Assembly: GCA_032622095.1 (NCBI GenBank)
Contig: CP136068.1
Span: 154,033,151 to 154,097,150 of the forward strand
DNA: 64,000 nt
DNA from: Siphonodentalium dalli
Taxonomy: Eukaryota > Mollusca > Scaphopoda > Gadilida > Siphonodentaliidae
Direction of reading: 5' to 3'
The translations under genes were made by a program, and so were the position numbers. Of the stretch, positions 1 to 12,291 are shown in pieces. The first letter of the stretch is position 1. Each line of letters begins with the position of its first letter. Under the pieces are notes generated by a model, which was not told the origin of the DNA, did not search any database, and saw nothing but the letters and a program-made list of their open reading frames with translations.

Positions 1-679
1 TAATAACGTGCACATGCCCTTAGCGACTGATCTCCAATCTTCAGGAACATAAAATTAACAGGTATATAGAGCAAATGTCACATATACAGAGATGTGCATC
101 ATAAAAATGTCTATTGCATTGAGAATGAGAAAGCTTGTTTAAATATTTAATTAATAATTAAGGCATTTTAATAATCCATGGTTCCACATACACGTTCTCA
201 GTAAAATTGTGTTTCAATAGAACCATGTCTGCATCTTTTGGAAATGTTTTGAACTTTGAAAAAGGTTTCCAGAAATATGTTCACACGATTCCGCAAGCAT
301 CTTTTAGATACGACCTTAATTCATTTTCCGAGTTACATAAAATTGGCTTCTAATGCGCAGTAGTATTGCCCACTTATTTTCCCTGCAGGGTATATATATA
401 TCTATTTATAATAAAAAAAAATGAAGCTGTTGGCAGATGGATCGGTTTCGTAATACGAGGCACAGCTGTCTGGACATCGATGCAGTCCTGTCTGGAGTGT
501 GCGCCCATGTAGAGTGTGACATAGCGATGTGTGTCATGACATCTTTACTGGTTTCCAAGAAGCAGTCTTTCAATTTTGTTCTCATATGAACGATTTATTT
601 TCAAAATAAAACCTGATAAAAATGCAAAGTATATATGTGGATTTACAATATCCATAGACTGGCGCAAGTAATTTCCTGA
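1..679. other. AT-rich stretch, nothing recognised
   Basis: I see no gene, tandem repeat or long inverted repeat here. A short A-run follows a TA-rich tract near 390-420. Confidence 0.5.
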
Positions 680-1044
680 ACAATAACACATGCGCATTAT
701 ATACTACAACTTTCTTGAAATGCTGCTTCAGTTATCAGAATTTATTAATTTTGAAAAATATAATGCTAACCACTGTAGTATAAAATTGCCCAAAAAGTGT
801 TACATGTATATATCAACTTTTGTTCAACACAATTTGGTATCGAGAGTATGTTGGTTGTCATTCATCAAATATTTGCCAGGCCGCCAAATATTCGAGGTGG
901 TGAAAATTACAGATTTCAAAACTCGAAATCTGATCAATCTGAGCTTTGATGGGTGGTGTTCCTCAACTTGAATTAAATATTTTTTACCCCCGAAACCAAT
1001 ATAATAGTAATTTGGGAGTGATAATTCTGATTATGTATCTTTAA
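680..1044 (-). mobile_element. TTAA MITE, family J (copy 1)
   Basis: This resembles the elements at 30019-30371 and 35231-35689 in reverse orientation. Shared blocks include TTGCCAGGCCGCCAAATATT near 871, the GATGGGTGG block near 948 and the end TTATGTATCT followed by TTAA at 1041-1044. The left end has decayed, so the start is approximate. The TTAA target and the A/G-rich inverted end suggest a Kolobok-like element. The reading frame across it is a repeat translation, not a gene. Confidence 0.6.
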
Positions 1045-1075
1045 ATGACATTATACAGTTGTCGCCCGCTGTCGA

Positions 1076-1184
1076 GGGAGACATTGAGATTTGTCACCCG
1101 CTCGAGAACGGAATGTCTCCCGAGGAGCGCAGCTCCGACGGAGACATTCCGTTCTCGAGCGGGTGACAAATCTCAATGTCTCCC
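1076..1184. repeat. Near-perfect hairpin, 45-bp arms
   Basis: Arms 1076-1120 and 1140-1184 are complementary along their length (GGGAGACATTGAG... and its reverse complement) around a 19-bp spacer that itself contains GGAGC-GCA-GCTCC. Part of the arm (GTCGCCCGCT, GTCTCCCG) recurs at 2038-2105, so it belongs to a dispersed family. Reading frames crossing it are artefacts. Confidence 0.85.
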
Positions 1185-1466
1185 GAGAAGAAGGGCAACA
1201 ACTGTTTTGTTATCCGATTATACCACAGAAAACAATCCTTGCCATCCACACGCACGATGTTGCACTGAGTCACGAGTGCTTAAATTTATTTCCCAATTAT
1301 GTATATGTTCAGTAACTACTTATCGTCCTATAAAGATAGTCAAGCGTTTGATAATCAGCGTTTATTTACGATCATTTTGGTGGTTAAATCGTCAATATCG
1401 GTCCATACAATGTAAACCAATAAGCCATATAGGTATGTTATGGCCTTCTGAAATGTGGCATAATCA

Positions 1467-1795
1467 ATGTCGTCTTCTGCGCAGTTCTGCGCGGAATTTA
1501 CTCGCGATGTTCATTTCATAACGGTCTTCACCGAAAGATATTGGGAAGTTGTCAATTTCATTAATGTACATTCATATGTGTCAGTGCTCCCAAGTACATG
1601 GCGATCCTCATACAAAAATACTTCTATGATCACAGTGCAGACATCGCGGAGCGGTCTGATGTCATGGATAAGCTTACAGTACCATTCATTCGCGACGAAC
1701 GTATGCATTACGTTGTCTACCAGCAGACATTTATAACCAACCATCCTCAAGGGATCCACTCTTTCAATCTTGCACCATAATGTCAACATGAACAT
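1467..1795. other. Unassigned stretch open in several frames
   Basis: Frames of 60 to 94 codons overlap here on both strands. The plus frame at 1598-1780 and the minus frame at 1511-1795 both look mildly protein-like. I recognise no domain, and there is no clear splice context or second copy in the window. It could be an exon or transposon remnant, but chance openness is as likely. Confidence 0.2.
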
Positions 1796-2037
1796 ATTGA
1801 ATCACCGAGATGTTTCGATATAAAAAGTACATAATAACGCTTGTCCGATAAAAGTATCAACTTAAAAGTTCGAATTTTAGTGTTCACTAAATATATGCAA
1901 ATTAGCAAACACCACAACTGGTGTGTTTTGCGAATGCGTGGGGTATATAAGAACTATGATTTTAGTACGTTGTAGTGATGTGAAATAGATGAGTTACTGC
2001 AGTGTGTGCTTGGACATATTCTTGCAATATAACATCA

Positions 2038-2105
2038 AGCGGGCGACAAAAACAATGTCTCCCGGATCAGCGGGCGACAGTGTGATTTGTCGCCCGGCAC
2101 GTGAC
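2038..2105. repeat. Second member of the GTCGCCCG/GTCTCCCG repeat
   Basis: The words GCGGGCGACAAA, GTCTCCCGG and TTTGTCGCCCGG repeat those of the hairpin at 1076-1184 in a shorter arrangement that can fold on itself. Confidence 0.5.
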
Positions 2106-2173
2106 AGGACATGGGCCAATCAGAAGGGTGGAAAATAGGGAGGAGGGTAACAAGAAATGTTGAGTGTTGCTTG

Positions 2174-2662
2174 TTAACCCTTTCAGTGCCAAGTCCGATT
2201 TTTGTAGCAACCCTTATACCCTGTGGCAATGCATTCTCTTATATATGCGAGTCGACTATATGTCGCCTCGCATATATAAGAGAATGCATTGGCCTAACAA
2301 TTTTTCATCATTTGTTATTATTTTTTACAATTTTTACAATTTTAATAATTTTTTCTTATATTCTTTAACAGATTTATTTTGTAGGTTTAGTGCCAGGGAA
2401 TATTACGTTTTTCATGGGCATCAAAATTATTACTATGAATACTTGGTGATAGTTTTGAGTTATAATATGCCCCTAAGGTTTTATCCAGTTTGTTTTTAAA
2501 TTCGCTATAGCATGCTTAAGCATACCCAAAATAAATTCAACCCAAAAATAAAAAAAAAAAATCTAAAAAAAACAACATTTTATTTTTTATTTTTTTTAGG
2601 ACCGATTTTACAGACCGTAAATTAGGGCCGATGAGATCGGCCCCTGGCACTGAAAGGGTTAA
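2174..2662 (+). mobile_element. TTAA MITE, family F1 (piggyBac-like ends), copy 1
   Basis: TTAA at 2174-2177 and 2659-2662 flank inverted ends CCCTTTCAGTGCCA and TGGCACTGAAAGGG. TTAA targets and CCC-starting ends are typical of piggyBac-group elements. Inside is the hairpin cassette at about 2222-2300 (CCAATGCATTCTCTTATA-type arms), then AT-rich spacer and a GGCCGAT-gag-ATCGGCC stem near the right end. No transposase is present, so it is non-autonomous. Reading frames starting with ILLYMR or similar are the hairpin translated. Confidence 0.85.
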
Positions 2663-2822
2663 ATAACATGAAATGTTACGTTATGCTTTCAGGAATGGGA
2701 CTACTTCATCATGTTCTCAGCATAAGTGGAGCCAGCTCTCCTGACGTCAACCTCAAAGAAGCAAACTGCCTTGGATTTGTCGTAGTGTAATTATCAAACC
2801 ACTATCCCAATTGTCGAGTATT

Positions 2823-3060
2823 TTAACCCTTTGAGTGCCAGGTCCGATTTTTTTATCAACCAATATACCCTGTGCCAATGCATTCTCTTATATATGCGAG
2901 TCGACCATAGGTCGCCTCGCATATATAAGAGAATGCATTGGCCTAACATTTTTTTTTTACTATTTTTTACAATTTTAATAATTTATTCTTATATTCTTTA
3001 ACAGACTTATTTTGTAGGTTTAGGGCCGATGAGATCGGCCCCTGGCACTCAAAGGGTTAA
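2823..3060 (+). mobile_element. TTAA MITE, family F1, copy 2 (short)
   Basis: TTAA at 2823-2826 and 3057-3060 flank CCCTTTGAGTGCCAGG and its inverse. It keeps the hairpin cassette (about 2873-2945) and the right-end GGCCGAT stem but lacks about 250 bp of spacer found in copy 1. It lies only 160 bp from copy 1. Confidence 0.85.
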
Positions 3061-3074
3061 CTGTTACACTTATG

Positions 3075-3520
3075 CAAGCCTTGAAATAGTGGGTCTGTCA
3101 TTTGCAGAATGAGGTCCCCAGAGGGTGAATTTAGTGATGCTACCCCGCATAGCGGACTAGCATCACCAAATTCACCCTCTGGGGACCTCATTCTGCTTAC
3201 ACCTCAGCAGAATGAGGTTCCCAGAGGGTGAATTTGGTGATGCTACCCCACATAGCGGGCTAGCATCATCAAATTCACCCTCTAGGGACCTCATTCTGCT
3301 TACACCTCAGCAGAATGAGGTTCCCAGAGGGTGAATTTAGTGATGCTACTCCGCATAGCGGACTAGCATCACCAAATTCACCCTCTGGGGACCTCATTCT
3401 GCTTACACCTCAGCAGAATGAGGTTCCCAGAGGGTGAATTTGGTGATGCTACCCCACATAGCAGGCTAGCATCACCAAATTCACCCTCTAGGGACCTCAT
3501 TCTGCTTACACCTCATTTAA
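3075..3520 (+). mobile_element. Family C element: tandem array of four hairpins
   Basis: It starts with CAAGCCTTGAAATAGTG and CATTTGCAGAATGAGG, then carries four successive hairpins of roughly 100 bp. Each has arms GAATGAGGTYCCCAGAGGGT... and ...ACCCTCTGGGGACCTCATTC around a loop with CGCATAGCGG. The units are joined by CTTACACCTCAG. The right terminal repeat seen in copies at 22433-22872 and 57233-57486 is missing. No coding potential. Confidence 0.8.
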
Positions 3521-3917
3521 GATCATCAGGCGCTGCTAGCACTGGATGGTACCATTGTTAGTTCGACTGATAATAACTTAGGTGTATCTTCTGTAAAAAT
3601 TAAACCTCCCATACCGGTTACTGAACACAGTACATGTATGCAAAATCAAAAGTGTTTAAATTTAGACCCACTCCTTTAAAAGTGCTAAAATAGATTTCTT
3701 CCTTTAAAAAATGGGACGTATTATGTTATTGGACTGTCCATCCGTCCGTCCGTCTCGCCATCTAGGCGTCTGTTCACTTTTGTTTTTTCAGATGATAACT
3801 TTAAATAGTATCAACTGAATGGAATGAAATTTGGTATGCTGGTTTATTAAACACAAAATACAAGTTCAAATTCAGGTTCCGCCCATCAGTTTTCACCAGT
3901 TATGGCTCTGTTTATGC

Positions 3918-4848
3918 TAGTCCAAGTCTTCTCGTACTAAAACTAGCTAAGATTTTGGGATGGAGATGCTAGTGTTTAGTCCGAGTTCCAGGCCCATGCA
4001 TTTCTATGACACGAGTTACGCCCAGGATCTGTGGCGGGAATCTGTGGTGTATTTTACTCGATTTACCTAACAAAGCAATACATGATGCTATATACATCGG
4101 AAAGAGTGACATCTTATGGTCATAATGGTGTATAATAATCTAACTTTAATGTTAAATTACACATAGAATATTCCGGTTGATTGCCACAAACATCGTTGTT
4201 TTTTCTGTTTGTTTACTTAACTGAAAGCCGAACTCAGGTTCCGAAGAACTTCGGCATTGTCCGGTGTTTGTTTTGGCCGAGACGAATTTTGATACAAACA
4301 AAATGGCGGCCCCCATGATATTCTAATGGTCATTGTGTTTACACTGTTTTAAACTGTGAGATGGTTATAATTCCCGTAATTTATTTAATGTATTACATTT
4401 ATATCTTCAATATGTATTTAATCTATGTATTTATTTATTTATTGTCACGTATAATTACGATTACAATGGAGAATTCATCGTGCGTGGTTGATTGAAAATC
4501 TACGGAATATTTTCACCGGAAAATGCCGAACGTAGTTCGCAAGGTCAACTGAGTTCGCATACTTTAAAAAATATGTAAACACTGCGGCAAAAGTTTCTTT
4601 TCACATTAAATTACCGCTTTCAATTCACAACCGATGTGGGTTTCAGATCAAATAGCATGTCTTCTGCGGAAACTATCCGTTTATTGTAGCAATTGTGATA
4701 TTTTATTTCATATAATTGTGGTTTTATTTGAGCGGGTCACTAACGCTTAAGTCGTGTCATAGAAATGCATGGGCCTGGAACTCGGACTAAACACTAGCAT
4801 CTCCATCCCAAAATCTTAGCTAGTTTTAGTACGAGAAGACTTGGACTA
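3918..4848. mobile_element. Mutator-like non-autonomous element, recent insertion
   Basis: Terminal inverted repeats of 97 bp (3918-4014 and 4752-4848, ends TAGTCCAAGTCTTCTCG) match at every position by eye. The 9-bp sequence TGTTTATGC directly repeats at 3909-3917 and 4849-4857 as a target site duplication. Long TIRs with a 9-bp duplication are the hallmark of Mutator-like elements. The 737-bp interior has no long reading frame, so it must have been moved by a transposase made elsewhere. Identical arms and an intact duplication imply a young insertion. It landed in a dispersed repeat that continues on both sides. Confidence 0.88.
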
Positions 4849-4857
4849 TGTTTATGC

Positions 4858-5212
4858 ATGCAACTTGAATAATAGACCCACAATGTTGATACAGTACTCC
4901 CTGTGTATGTAACATGACTATTTTTCACTTCAGGACTGAGATGGCTATTGATCGCCACTGTTTCACTGTACTATCTCCGGCACCGAGACCTCTTCCACAA
5001 CATATTCTGTTGTTAATGGACATACAGTTCATGGATATACAGTGATAGGCAAGTGGATTTCCATACAACAAGCCAAGCTTATGAGGACTGGAATGGAATT
5101 CCATGAAAATAGGCCAATCTCGCTATGTTTCGCTGAATATTCAAATGGAGTTTCTAGAGAAACCAGGCCTAGATGAAGTCAGTGCTAGCCAAGAGGATGC
5201 AGTGCAGAGTGT
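4858..5212. other. Intergenic, right flank of the Mutator-like target repeat
   Basis: Continuation of the repeat into which the preceding element inserted, then unremarkable sequence. No gene is seen. Confidence 0.4.
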
Positions 5213-5697
5213 ATCACCTGGTCAAATGGTCCTGCGAATTTGCTATGATTTTGGTGGGTCCTGCTGAATTGTTATGATGCTGGTAGGCCATACTGATGCT
5301 GTTACCACTATTTTATATAAAGTCATATCCACTGTGTTTGGCTGATCTGAACAAATCGAGGAAAAACCACTATGTGTAGAAAACATTCAAAAACACTTAT
5401 GTTGTTAAATACAGTATTTTAATAAAGACTGTTGGTTGCAAACCGGCCATAATTAATACGGCTATTCATGTCGTGGTGCAAACACCAGCGCCACCATTAT
5501 TAACATATTTAAAAATATATATATAAATTCTTTAATGTTGCAAACACACACTTGCTTTTGTTCAAATCGCTCGGATCAGCCAAACACCGCAAAAATGACA
5601 AATTTAGTAAAAATTAGCAGTAATTCTTCTTAACAGCATTGCTTTGGCCTATCAGCATCATAGCAAATTAGCAGCACCACTTGACCAGGGGTGTGTA
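5213..5697. repeat. Imperfect long inverted repeat (about 480 bp)
   Basis: Arms of about 130 bp at 5213-5365 and 5560-5697 are imperfectly complementary: TGCTATGAT / ATCATAGCA, ATGATGCTGGTAGGCC / GGCCTATCAGCATCAT, and GTGTTTGGCTGATC / GATCAGCCAAACAC. The termini read CACCTGGTCAA and TTGACCAGGGGTG. It looks like an old foldback MITE without coding capacity. Confidence 0.65.
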
Positions 5698-5887
5698 TTT
5701 CAATTCACTGTTGTCAGGTCATGAACGATATTGATGGTCAACTCTAAATGGAAGTGTGACCACCCAACCCAGGGGTGTTGGGTCATCCTGATTTTCAGTG
5801 TCCAGTTGTCCAGGACTAGTCCCATTTTTAGCTCAACTTTACTTTGTAAAGTTTGAGCTATTGCCATGGCTTGGTATCCGTTGTGCG

Positions 5888-5907
5888 TGTGTGTGTGTGT
5901 GCGTGAT
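5888..5907 (+). repeat. (GT)n microsatellite
   Basis: A short GT run at the left edge of the following tandem array. Confidence 0.8.
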
Positions 5908-5919
5908 TCGTCAACAATT

Positions 5920-7560
5920 TCCTTTAGCACGGGCAACAGTTCGTACCTTTGGTCCGATTATTATGAAATTTGTCATGGATGTTGACATTGACATGTAGAT
6001 GGGAACGAGTCATTTTGGGGACATTCGGAAAAAAAAACATGGCCGTCAGCGGCCATCTTGGATTTCAAAATTCAATCCATTAGCACGGGCTTCAGGCCGT
6101 ACTGTTCGTCTTATTGTCATGAAATTTGTCATGGATGTTGAAATTGGAATGTAGATGGGAACGAGTAATTTTGGGATCATTCGGCCAAAAAACATGGCTG
6201 CCAGTGCTATCTTGGATTTTACTCTTTGTATGACTAAATTCTTTAGCACGGGCTACAGGTCGTACCTTTAGTCTGATCATCATAAAATTTGTCATGGATG
6301 TTAACAATGACATGTAGATGGGAACGAGTCATTTTGGGGTCATTCGGTCTAAAAACATGGCCGCCAGCAGCCATCTTGGATTTTACTCTTTGTATGACTA
6401 AATCCTTTAGCACGGGCTACAGGTCGTACCTTTAGTCTGATCATCATAAAATTTGTCATGAATGCTAATGATGACATGTAGATGGGAACGAGTCATTTTG
6501 GGGTCATTCGGCCAAAAAACATGGCCGCCAGCAGCCATCTTGGATTTTACTCTTTGTATGACTAAATCCTTTAGCACAGGCTACAGGTCGTACCTTTAGT
6601 CTGATCATCATAAAATTTGTCATGGCTGTTGAAATTGGAATATAGATGGGAACGAGTCATTTTGGGGTCATTCGGACAAAAAACATGGCCGCCAGCGGCC
6701 ATCTTGAATTTCAAAATTCAATCCATTAGCACGGGCTACAGGTCGTACTGTTCATCTGATCGTCATAAAATTTGTCATGGATGTTAATATTGACATGTAG
6801 ATGGGAACAAGTAATTTTGGGGTCATTCGGCCAAAAAACATGGCCGCCAGCAGCCATCTTGGATTTTACTCTTTGCATGACTAAATCCTTTGGCATGGGC
6901 TACAGGTCGTACCTTTGGTCAGATCATTATGAAATTTGTCTTGACTTTTGACATTGACATGTAGATGGGAACGAGTCATTTTGGGGTTATTCGGCATTAA
7001 AACATGGCTGCCAGCGGCCATTTTGGATTCTACTCTTTGCATGACTAAATCCTTTAGCACAGGCTACAGGTCGTACCTTTAGTCTGATCATCATAAAATT
7101 TGTCATGGCTGTTGAAATTGGAATATAGATGGGAACGAGTCATTTTGGGGTCATTCGGACAAAAAACATGGCCGCCAGCAGCCATCTTGAATTTCAAAAT
7201 TCAATCCATTAGCACGGGCTACAGGTCGTACTGTTCATCTGATCGTCATAAAATTTGTCATGGATGTTAATATTGACATGTAGATGGGAACAAGTAATTT
7301 TGGGGTCATTCGGCCAAAAAACATGGCCGCCAGCAGCCATCTTGGATTTTACTCTTTGCATGACTAAATCCTTTGGCATGGGCTACAGGTCGTACCTTTG
7401 GTCAGATCATTATGAAATTTGTCTTGACTTTTGACATTGACATGTAGATGGGAACGAGTCATTTTGGGGTTATTCGGCATTAAAACATGGCTGCCAGCGG
7501 CCATTTTGGATTCTACTCTTTGCATGACTAAAGCTATCAATTGTTTTTGAATTGTTGGAA
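5920..7560 (+). repeat. Tandem array, unit about 161 bp, with a 483-bp higher-order repeat
   Basis: About ten head-to-tail units carry the landmarks TTAGCACGGGCTACAGGTCG, AAATTTGTCATGGATGTT, ACATGTAGATGGGAACGAG and ACATGGCCGCCAG. A three-unit block starting at 6571 recurs almost unchanged from 7054, 483 bp later, so it duplicated recently as a block. Single or few-unit relatives lie at 29640-29740 (reverse) and 41440-42270. Minus-strand frames rich in MTNFMMIR are translations of the unit. Confidence 0.88.
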
Positions 7561-8562
7561 AACATAGCCGCCAGCAACCATCTTAGATTTTACTTTTATA
7601 TACATGTATATATATATATCTCTTCATGTTGATAAACTAGTATTAGACATTCAACTTTCCACATTCCTAATCACTCCATCGACAGTAACACATTAAATTA
7701 TTCCCTTTCCAAGTTGAGCTACAGTGTCATTGACACTTTCATTTAGGGTTAGGTTATCCCTGTGTCTAATTGTCCTGGGTTGGGCTGTCCCGGCTCGATT
7801 GGGTTGGGTTCTCCCTGGTTGTCCTGTTCCCAAGCTAAATCTGGTGGCATTGTCTGGAATCATTAGCATTTAACTGGTTGATTTCCTGACGATGTTACAT
7901 CACTCAAAAAGATGTGGTTAAAAGCTAGAGTGCATATGGTGAATGTAATACAATTAATTATGTAATACTATTAAGGCCACTACTTTGTAGCGTTCACCGA
8001 AAGCGACAAAATGTGCGACATTAGTCGCTCACCGAAAGTGACAGAATGCCGGCATTCAAATTATTTATTCTCAATTACCAACAACATGGTTTATATGACA
8101 TAATAATTTTATATTTGTGAGCTTACCTCCTTCCCGTCCTTGATCCCTATGTAATAGATGATGAATTATTCTCAATCAGACATTACTTCATTGTATGATC
8201 AATTTTAGTGTATGTTCCGGATGTGTATATACAAGTACATCGAAGGAATGGAGCATATTTCTTTTTACATAGTTGACCATTACTTAGATAAGTCAGAGCA
8301 TTGAGCGCTTGTGTTGTTTTGGCGTGCCAAATCATGTGACAGAAGTGCCTAAATGGGCGACATTATGGCACACATATTTCCGCTAAAGGAAGCCGTTCAC
8401 ACTGAACTATATGGATATATGTCCTGCGTTTGTAAACCATAGTAGAAAAGGGGTTAACTTTTTGTGGTCGCCTACGATCCCTCGCGGTCTTCAGTGGCTT
8501 GCTCGGATTAGTCACGCATGCGCAGTCCCAATATAACCGATTGAATTCGCCAGTTTATTTTC

Positions 8563-11500
8563 TGCTACGAACCGAACAGAAGTCTAAGGGAGTATTTTTC
8601 CGAATTTGTCGTTTAACAACTAGACAACAAATTCAATTTATCGATACAATAATTACTGGTCGCCTACGCGTTAGTTTTTAGAATTATTGTTTCGAATTCA
8701 CGGACCGTTTCGCTTCAAACATACAAATTGTCCGGGTTTTCGATCAGGCGGCGGACTTAAAAATTTTCTAATATGAAAATCGACTTTTCGCCATAATCAG
8801 CCGCCATTTCAAGGCCTTACGAGGCGCATAGATTATTGTGAGCAATTCATCTATGTAATTATTATAGAACCTATAAGGTATGATATAATTTGTCAGATAT
8901 AAATGCCACGTGATTCGCTACCGGAAGTCTCCTAATTTCGTGGGAATTTATTTACGCGTGGACATTTATTTAGCAATAATTACCATCGCTACTGACGCTA
9001 TCTATCATAATGTTATGAACAACATTCTTTCTCATAATACTTTGTTGTTTTATGGTTCAATACAACTGATCCAGATGTGTTGGTCACATTTGAACTTAAA
9101 AGTTGATTACAATTTACATCTGGGTTTATCAATGTAAAAACAGTAGTGTCATTATTACTTTAATAAATTGACAGAGATTGATATTGGACAAGTGTTATAA
9201 TTCTGTTCATGGTTTGATTCTCGTAACGGAGCATCACCTTCAATGTAACAATCTCAGCCATGTGCTAGCGGACCGGGGATCGCACCCTGGTCAGGATATT
9301 CTGACAGAAATCAGAACTCGGTCCGATACCAAGTTTGTCAGGCTAACAAGTCCCATTCGAGATTACTGAATAAAATCCGAATGCAAATGCCGACTTTCCC
9401 CATTACAACACTTGTTCAGGTATGTTGTCGTGGGTGCACTACGCTGTGCGATCGGGTGTGGACAATAAAAACTTAATGGCTGACCCATGTACACACCTAG
9501 GTGTGTGCATGTTACAGAACACTACTGGAGTCACTAGATCTCATCAAAACAACATGCTTTCACAAAATACTTTGTGTTTTCTGTTTTAATACTGTCACAC
9601 ATGTCTCCTATGATTTAGATGTGTTGGTCGACGCTGGAAGTTATCAGACTACAGTTTATCAATATCAGAAAAATAATGACTGTCGTCGTACTAAGATTCA
9701 TTAGTGTCATTAATTTCAGACAGGGATTGACATCTGACAGAAGTCAGAATTCTGTTGAGTACATGATTCGATTCTCGTACAGTGCTTCAACTTCACTGTC
9801 AAAATTTTGAACTGCTAGCATTTAATGATTGCAAGCATGACACTAAAATTAATCGTGATGACAGTTTCACTATTGTCTCAATTCCAGATTTTAGTATTAT
9901 TCTAAATTGTATCCAAAATTAACCCATCCTTTCAAAATTGCTGGGTTCTTTCTCGACTAAATGGTATCTCCTTCCGGAATACAAACATAATTGCTTTCCT
10001 TCCTGTGTAGGTTTACCGAAAAGAAGCGGGGGGGGGGGCTGGGTTACTACGATTCTGGATATGGCTCTAATTGGGACACAAAATTACAAATCATGGGTGC
10101 TCCGGTTTGCATTCTCTAGAATAAGGCAAGAAGCTTTATATCGTCACTCTGACAGTGTTTAATCATGGTTTCACTATCTACAAATATATTTGAAGATACT
10201 TTGGTTTGAAAAACCTTTCCCCTTCTTGATTCAATTATGAGAATGATTCCAGCCTGACAGGTATTTAGAATCGTGGTGACTTGACCCCTCCAGGTAAATG
10301 GCCCACTGGCAATAACTGGCGACCGTGGCCTGGATGACGTTCCCCAATGAATAACGATATAATAGCAGTGGTATTCCAAGACGAGGAAGGTGGGGGGAGA
10401 CATTATTTATGGCAAGTAACCATATCAAATGTGAGCTTGGTACAAGAACAGGCTGTACATCCAATACAGCATGCATTGTTCATAAAGGGCATGGTAGGTG
10501 TTTTGAAGGTATTCATGGACTAGCTGGAGTCTCAATGAATTTTCAAATATATACGTGTCCCGAACTTTCATACCGTTGATATGGCGAATATACTTCACAC
10601 ACGAATGAAGCATATTTACATGGTAAGCATTTATATTGTCACATGTCCCACGACCACTGCCAATAGCCTTTCCGACAAGAGGCCATCAGCATGGCTCTTC
10701 CTACTTCTATTGCCCATATCAATTTGATTATCTGGCACATAGACAATAAAACAGGCAAAGACGTTTGTGCTGTCCAGCTAAGCTTTCGAGGAAGCTCATT
10801 GACCAGCATTACCGACCTTTCCTAAGACGCAGGCAGGGGACCACCCCATACGAGTGGGATCCCATCCCCATGGCACCAGATGCCCGATCGTAAGGGCCTG
10901 AAACCATGCTGCCAACTGCGCATTTCAGTCTATGCTGGGTTTGTCCTCTCTTCCTTAAACATGACATAAGCAGGACCACTTGGGTGGGGGGAGTTCCTCT
11001 CTATCTTGGCTCGTCATATTAAAATAAAACAACATTATAAAGGGATGTGTATCCTTTACTAGGAGGATGATAATTTCATTCGTTTCCTTCCTAGGGGAGC
11101 CATTTTTAGAGCGGGTCTTCCCCTAGTTTGCTGCATGCTTCACACTAACTGACCTATCACACGCCTAGGTCGTTCTGCTGCATGTTTGGCGGGGCAGAGG
11201 CTCAGACCTGAATATTCCGTATGGTGACCGTGAAAATTTACCTGTGTTCATCATCTGACTACAATGTACATCATTTGAACTGATTTCGGTTGTAGAAGGC
11301 GCACCTTCATTTCATAGAATCGGATCGCGGTGGGTATTCCGCTGGGAACGTGGACTGCTCTCAGGTGCCTAGTGGTCGTGATGGCCTAATAATAGTAATG
11401 TGTGTGGATTTAGGCTGAACATAATACTTGTGATTGCATATTTTGCTGTCTGTCTCCATTCCAAAGGATGGTGCTCGTTGGGAAATTTCTCCAAAATTAA

Positions 11501-11588
11501 TACTCGTACCGACACTATTGTTTTGGCACCTGAGAGTAGCGGTTTGCTTTCTCATTGGATGCTCTGGTCACCTGCGGTGTTCGGCCAT
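8563..11588 (+). other. Interior of element A, no recognised coding
   Basis: Only frames under 100 codons occur. Loose direct repeats connect about 9050-9300 with 9600-9830 (ATTCTGTT, GATTCTCGTA, GTGCTAGC-type words). A block at 10615-10770 (GCATTTATATTGTCAC, CCACTGCCAATAGCC) is related to the repeat array inside element B at 15006-15750. A G-run lies at 10027-10036. Confidence 0.4.
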
Positions 11589-12010
11589 GTTCTCTGAGGG
11601 GCTATATATATATATCTTTAATGATACATTGGATTGTGCCAGGGATCTCTGCTCTGGCTCCGACCATTGGATTGTTGGGCGCAGCTTTAGTAGGGTCTTC
11701 TGACATGATCTCATGATTACTTATATATCACCATGATATATCTATTATATCATTTTATATATCTATATATGCGAAAGATTTGTGTCACCGGATTTCTGCA
11801 ATGATATCTTGTGATACATAGGTACCTCAGAGACATGAGACATGTTCTCTGTGGGGTTGTATATCTATATTTAGTGATACGTTGGATCATGACAGGGAGC
11901 TGTGATCTGGCTCCGCCCATTAGATTGATGGGCGCAGCTTTGGAAGGGCCTTCTGACATGGTCTCATGAGGAAAACTTAATATATATATCCCCCGGATAT
12001 ATATATTATA
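11589..12010 (+). repeat. Two related units within element A
   Basis: Units at about 11589-11760 and 11848-12010 share GTTCTCTG.GGGG, GGCGCAGCTTT, TCTGACATG.TCTCATGA and long TATATA tracts. They are diverged tandem copies of about 260-bp period, each containing AT dinucleotide runs. Confidence 0.6.
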
Positions 12011-12291
12011 TCATTTTATATATATATATACGCAATGTGTATATTGTGATACATAGGTACCTCAGGGACATGTGAACGTGTGATAACTGTTCTAAGGGCA
12101 GGACCAGTTCACGCTCCTCCGGTTACGTCTCGACAGTTCAACCAATTCGTGGGGATACGTCTGGTGGAGCTGCCGGGGTACTTGGGACCTCCAGGCCATT
12201 TGGCCCCCACCAGACGCTAGCGGTTCTGGGCGCTAAAGCTGCCAAAATCGCGTGCGTACATATCGACACCGGCTGGATGGCCTTCGGCAGC

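Noticed and set aside
5920-7560. Minus frames with MTNFMMIR-like repeats as a possible repeat protein
   Set aside because: They follow the 161-bp tandem unit, are interrupted at unit boundaries, and the same occurs at 41750.
9205-9300. tRNA-like or SINE-like B-box words (GGTTTGATTCTCG, ACCGGGGATCGCACC)
   Set aside because: No A box at the right distance and no cloverleaf; they are inside element A and recur loosely in its own internal repeat.
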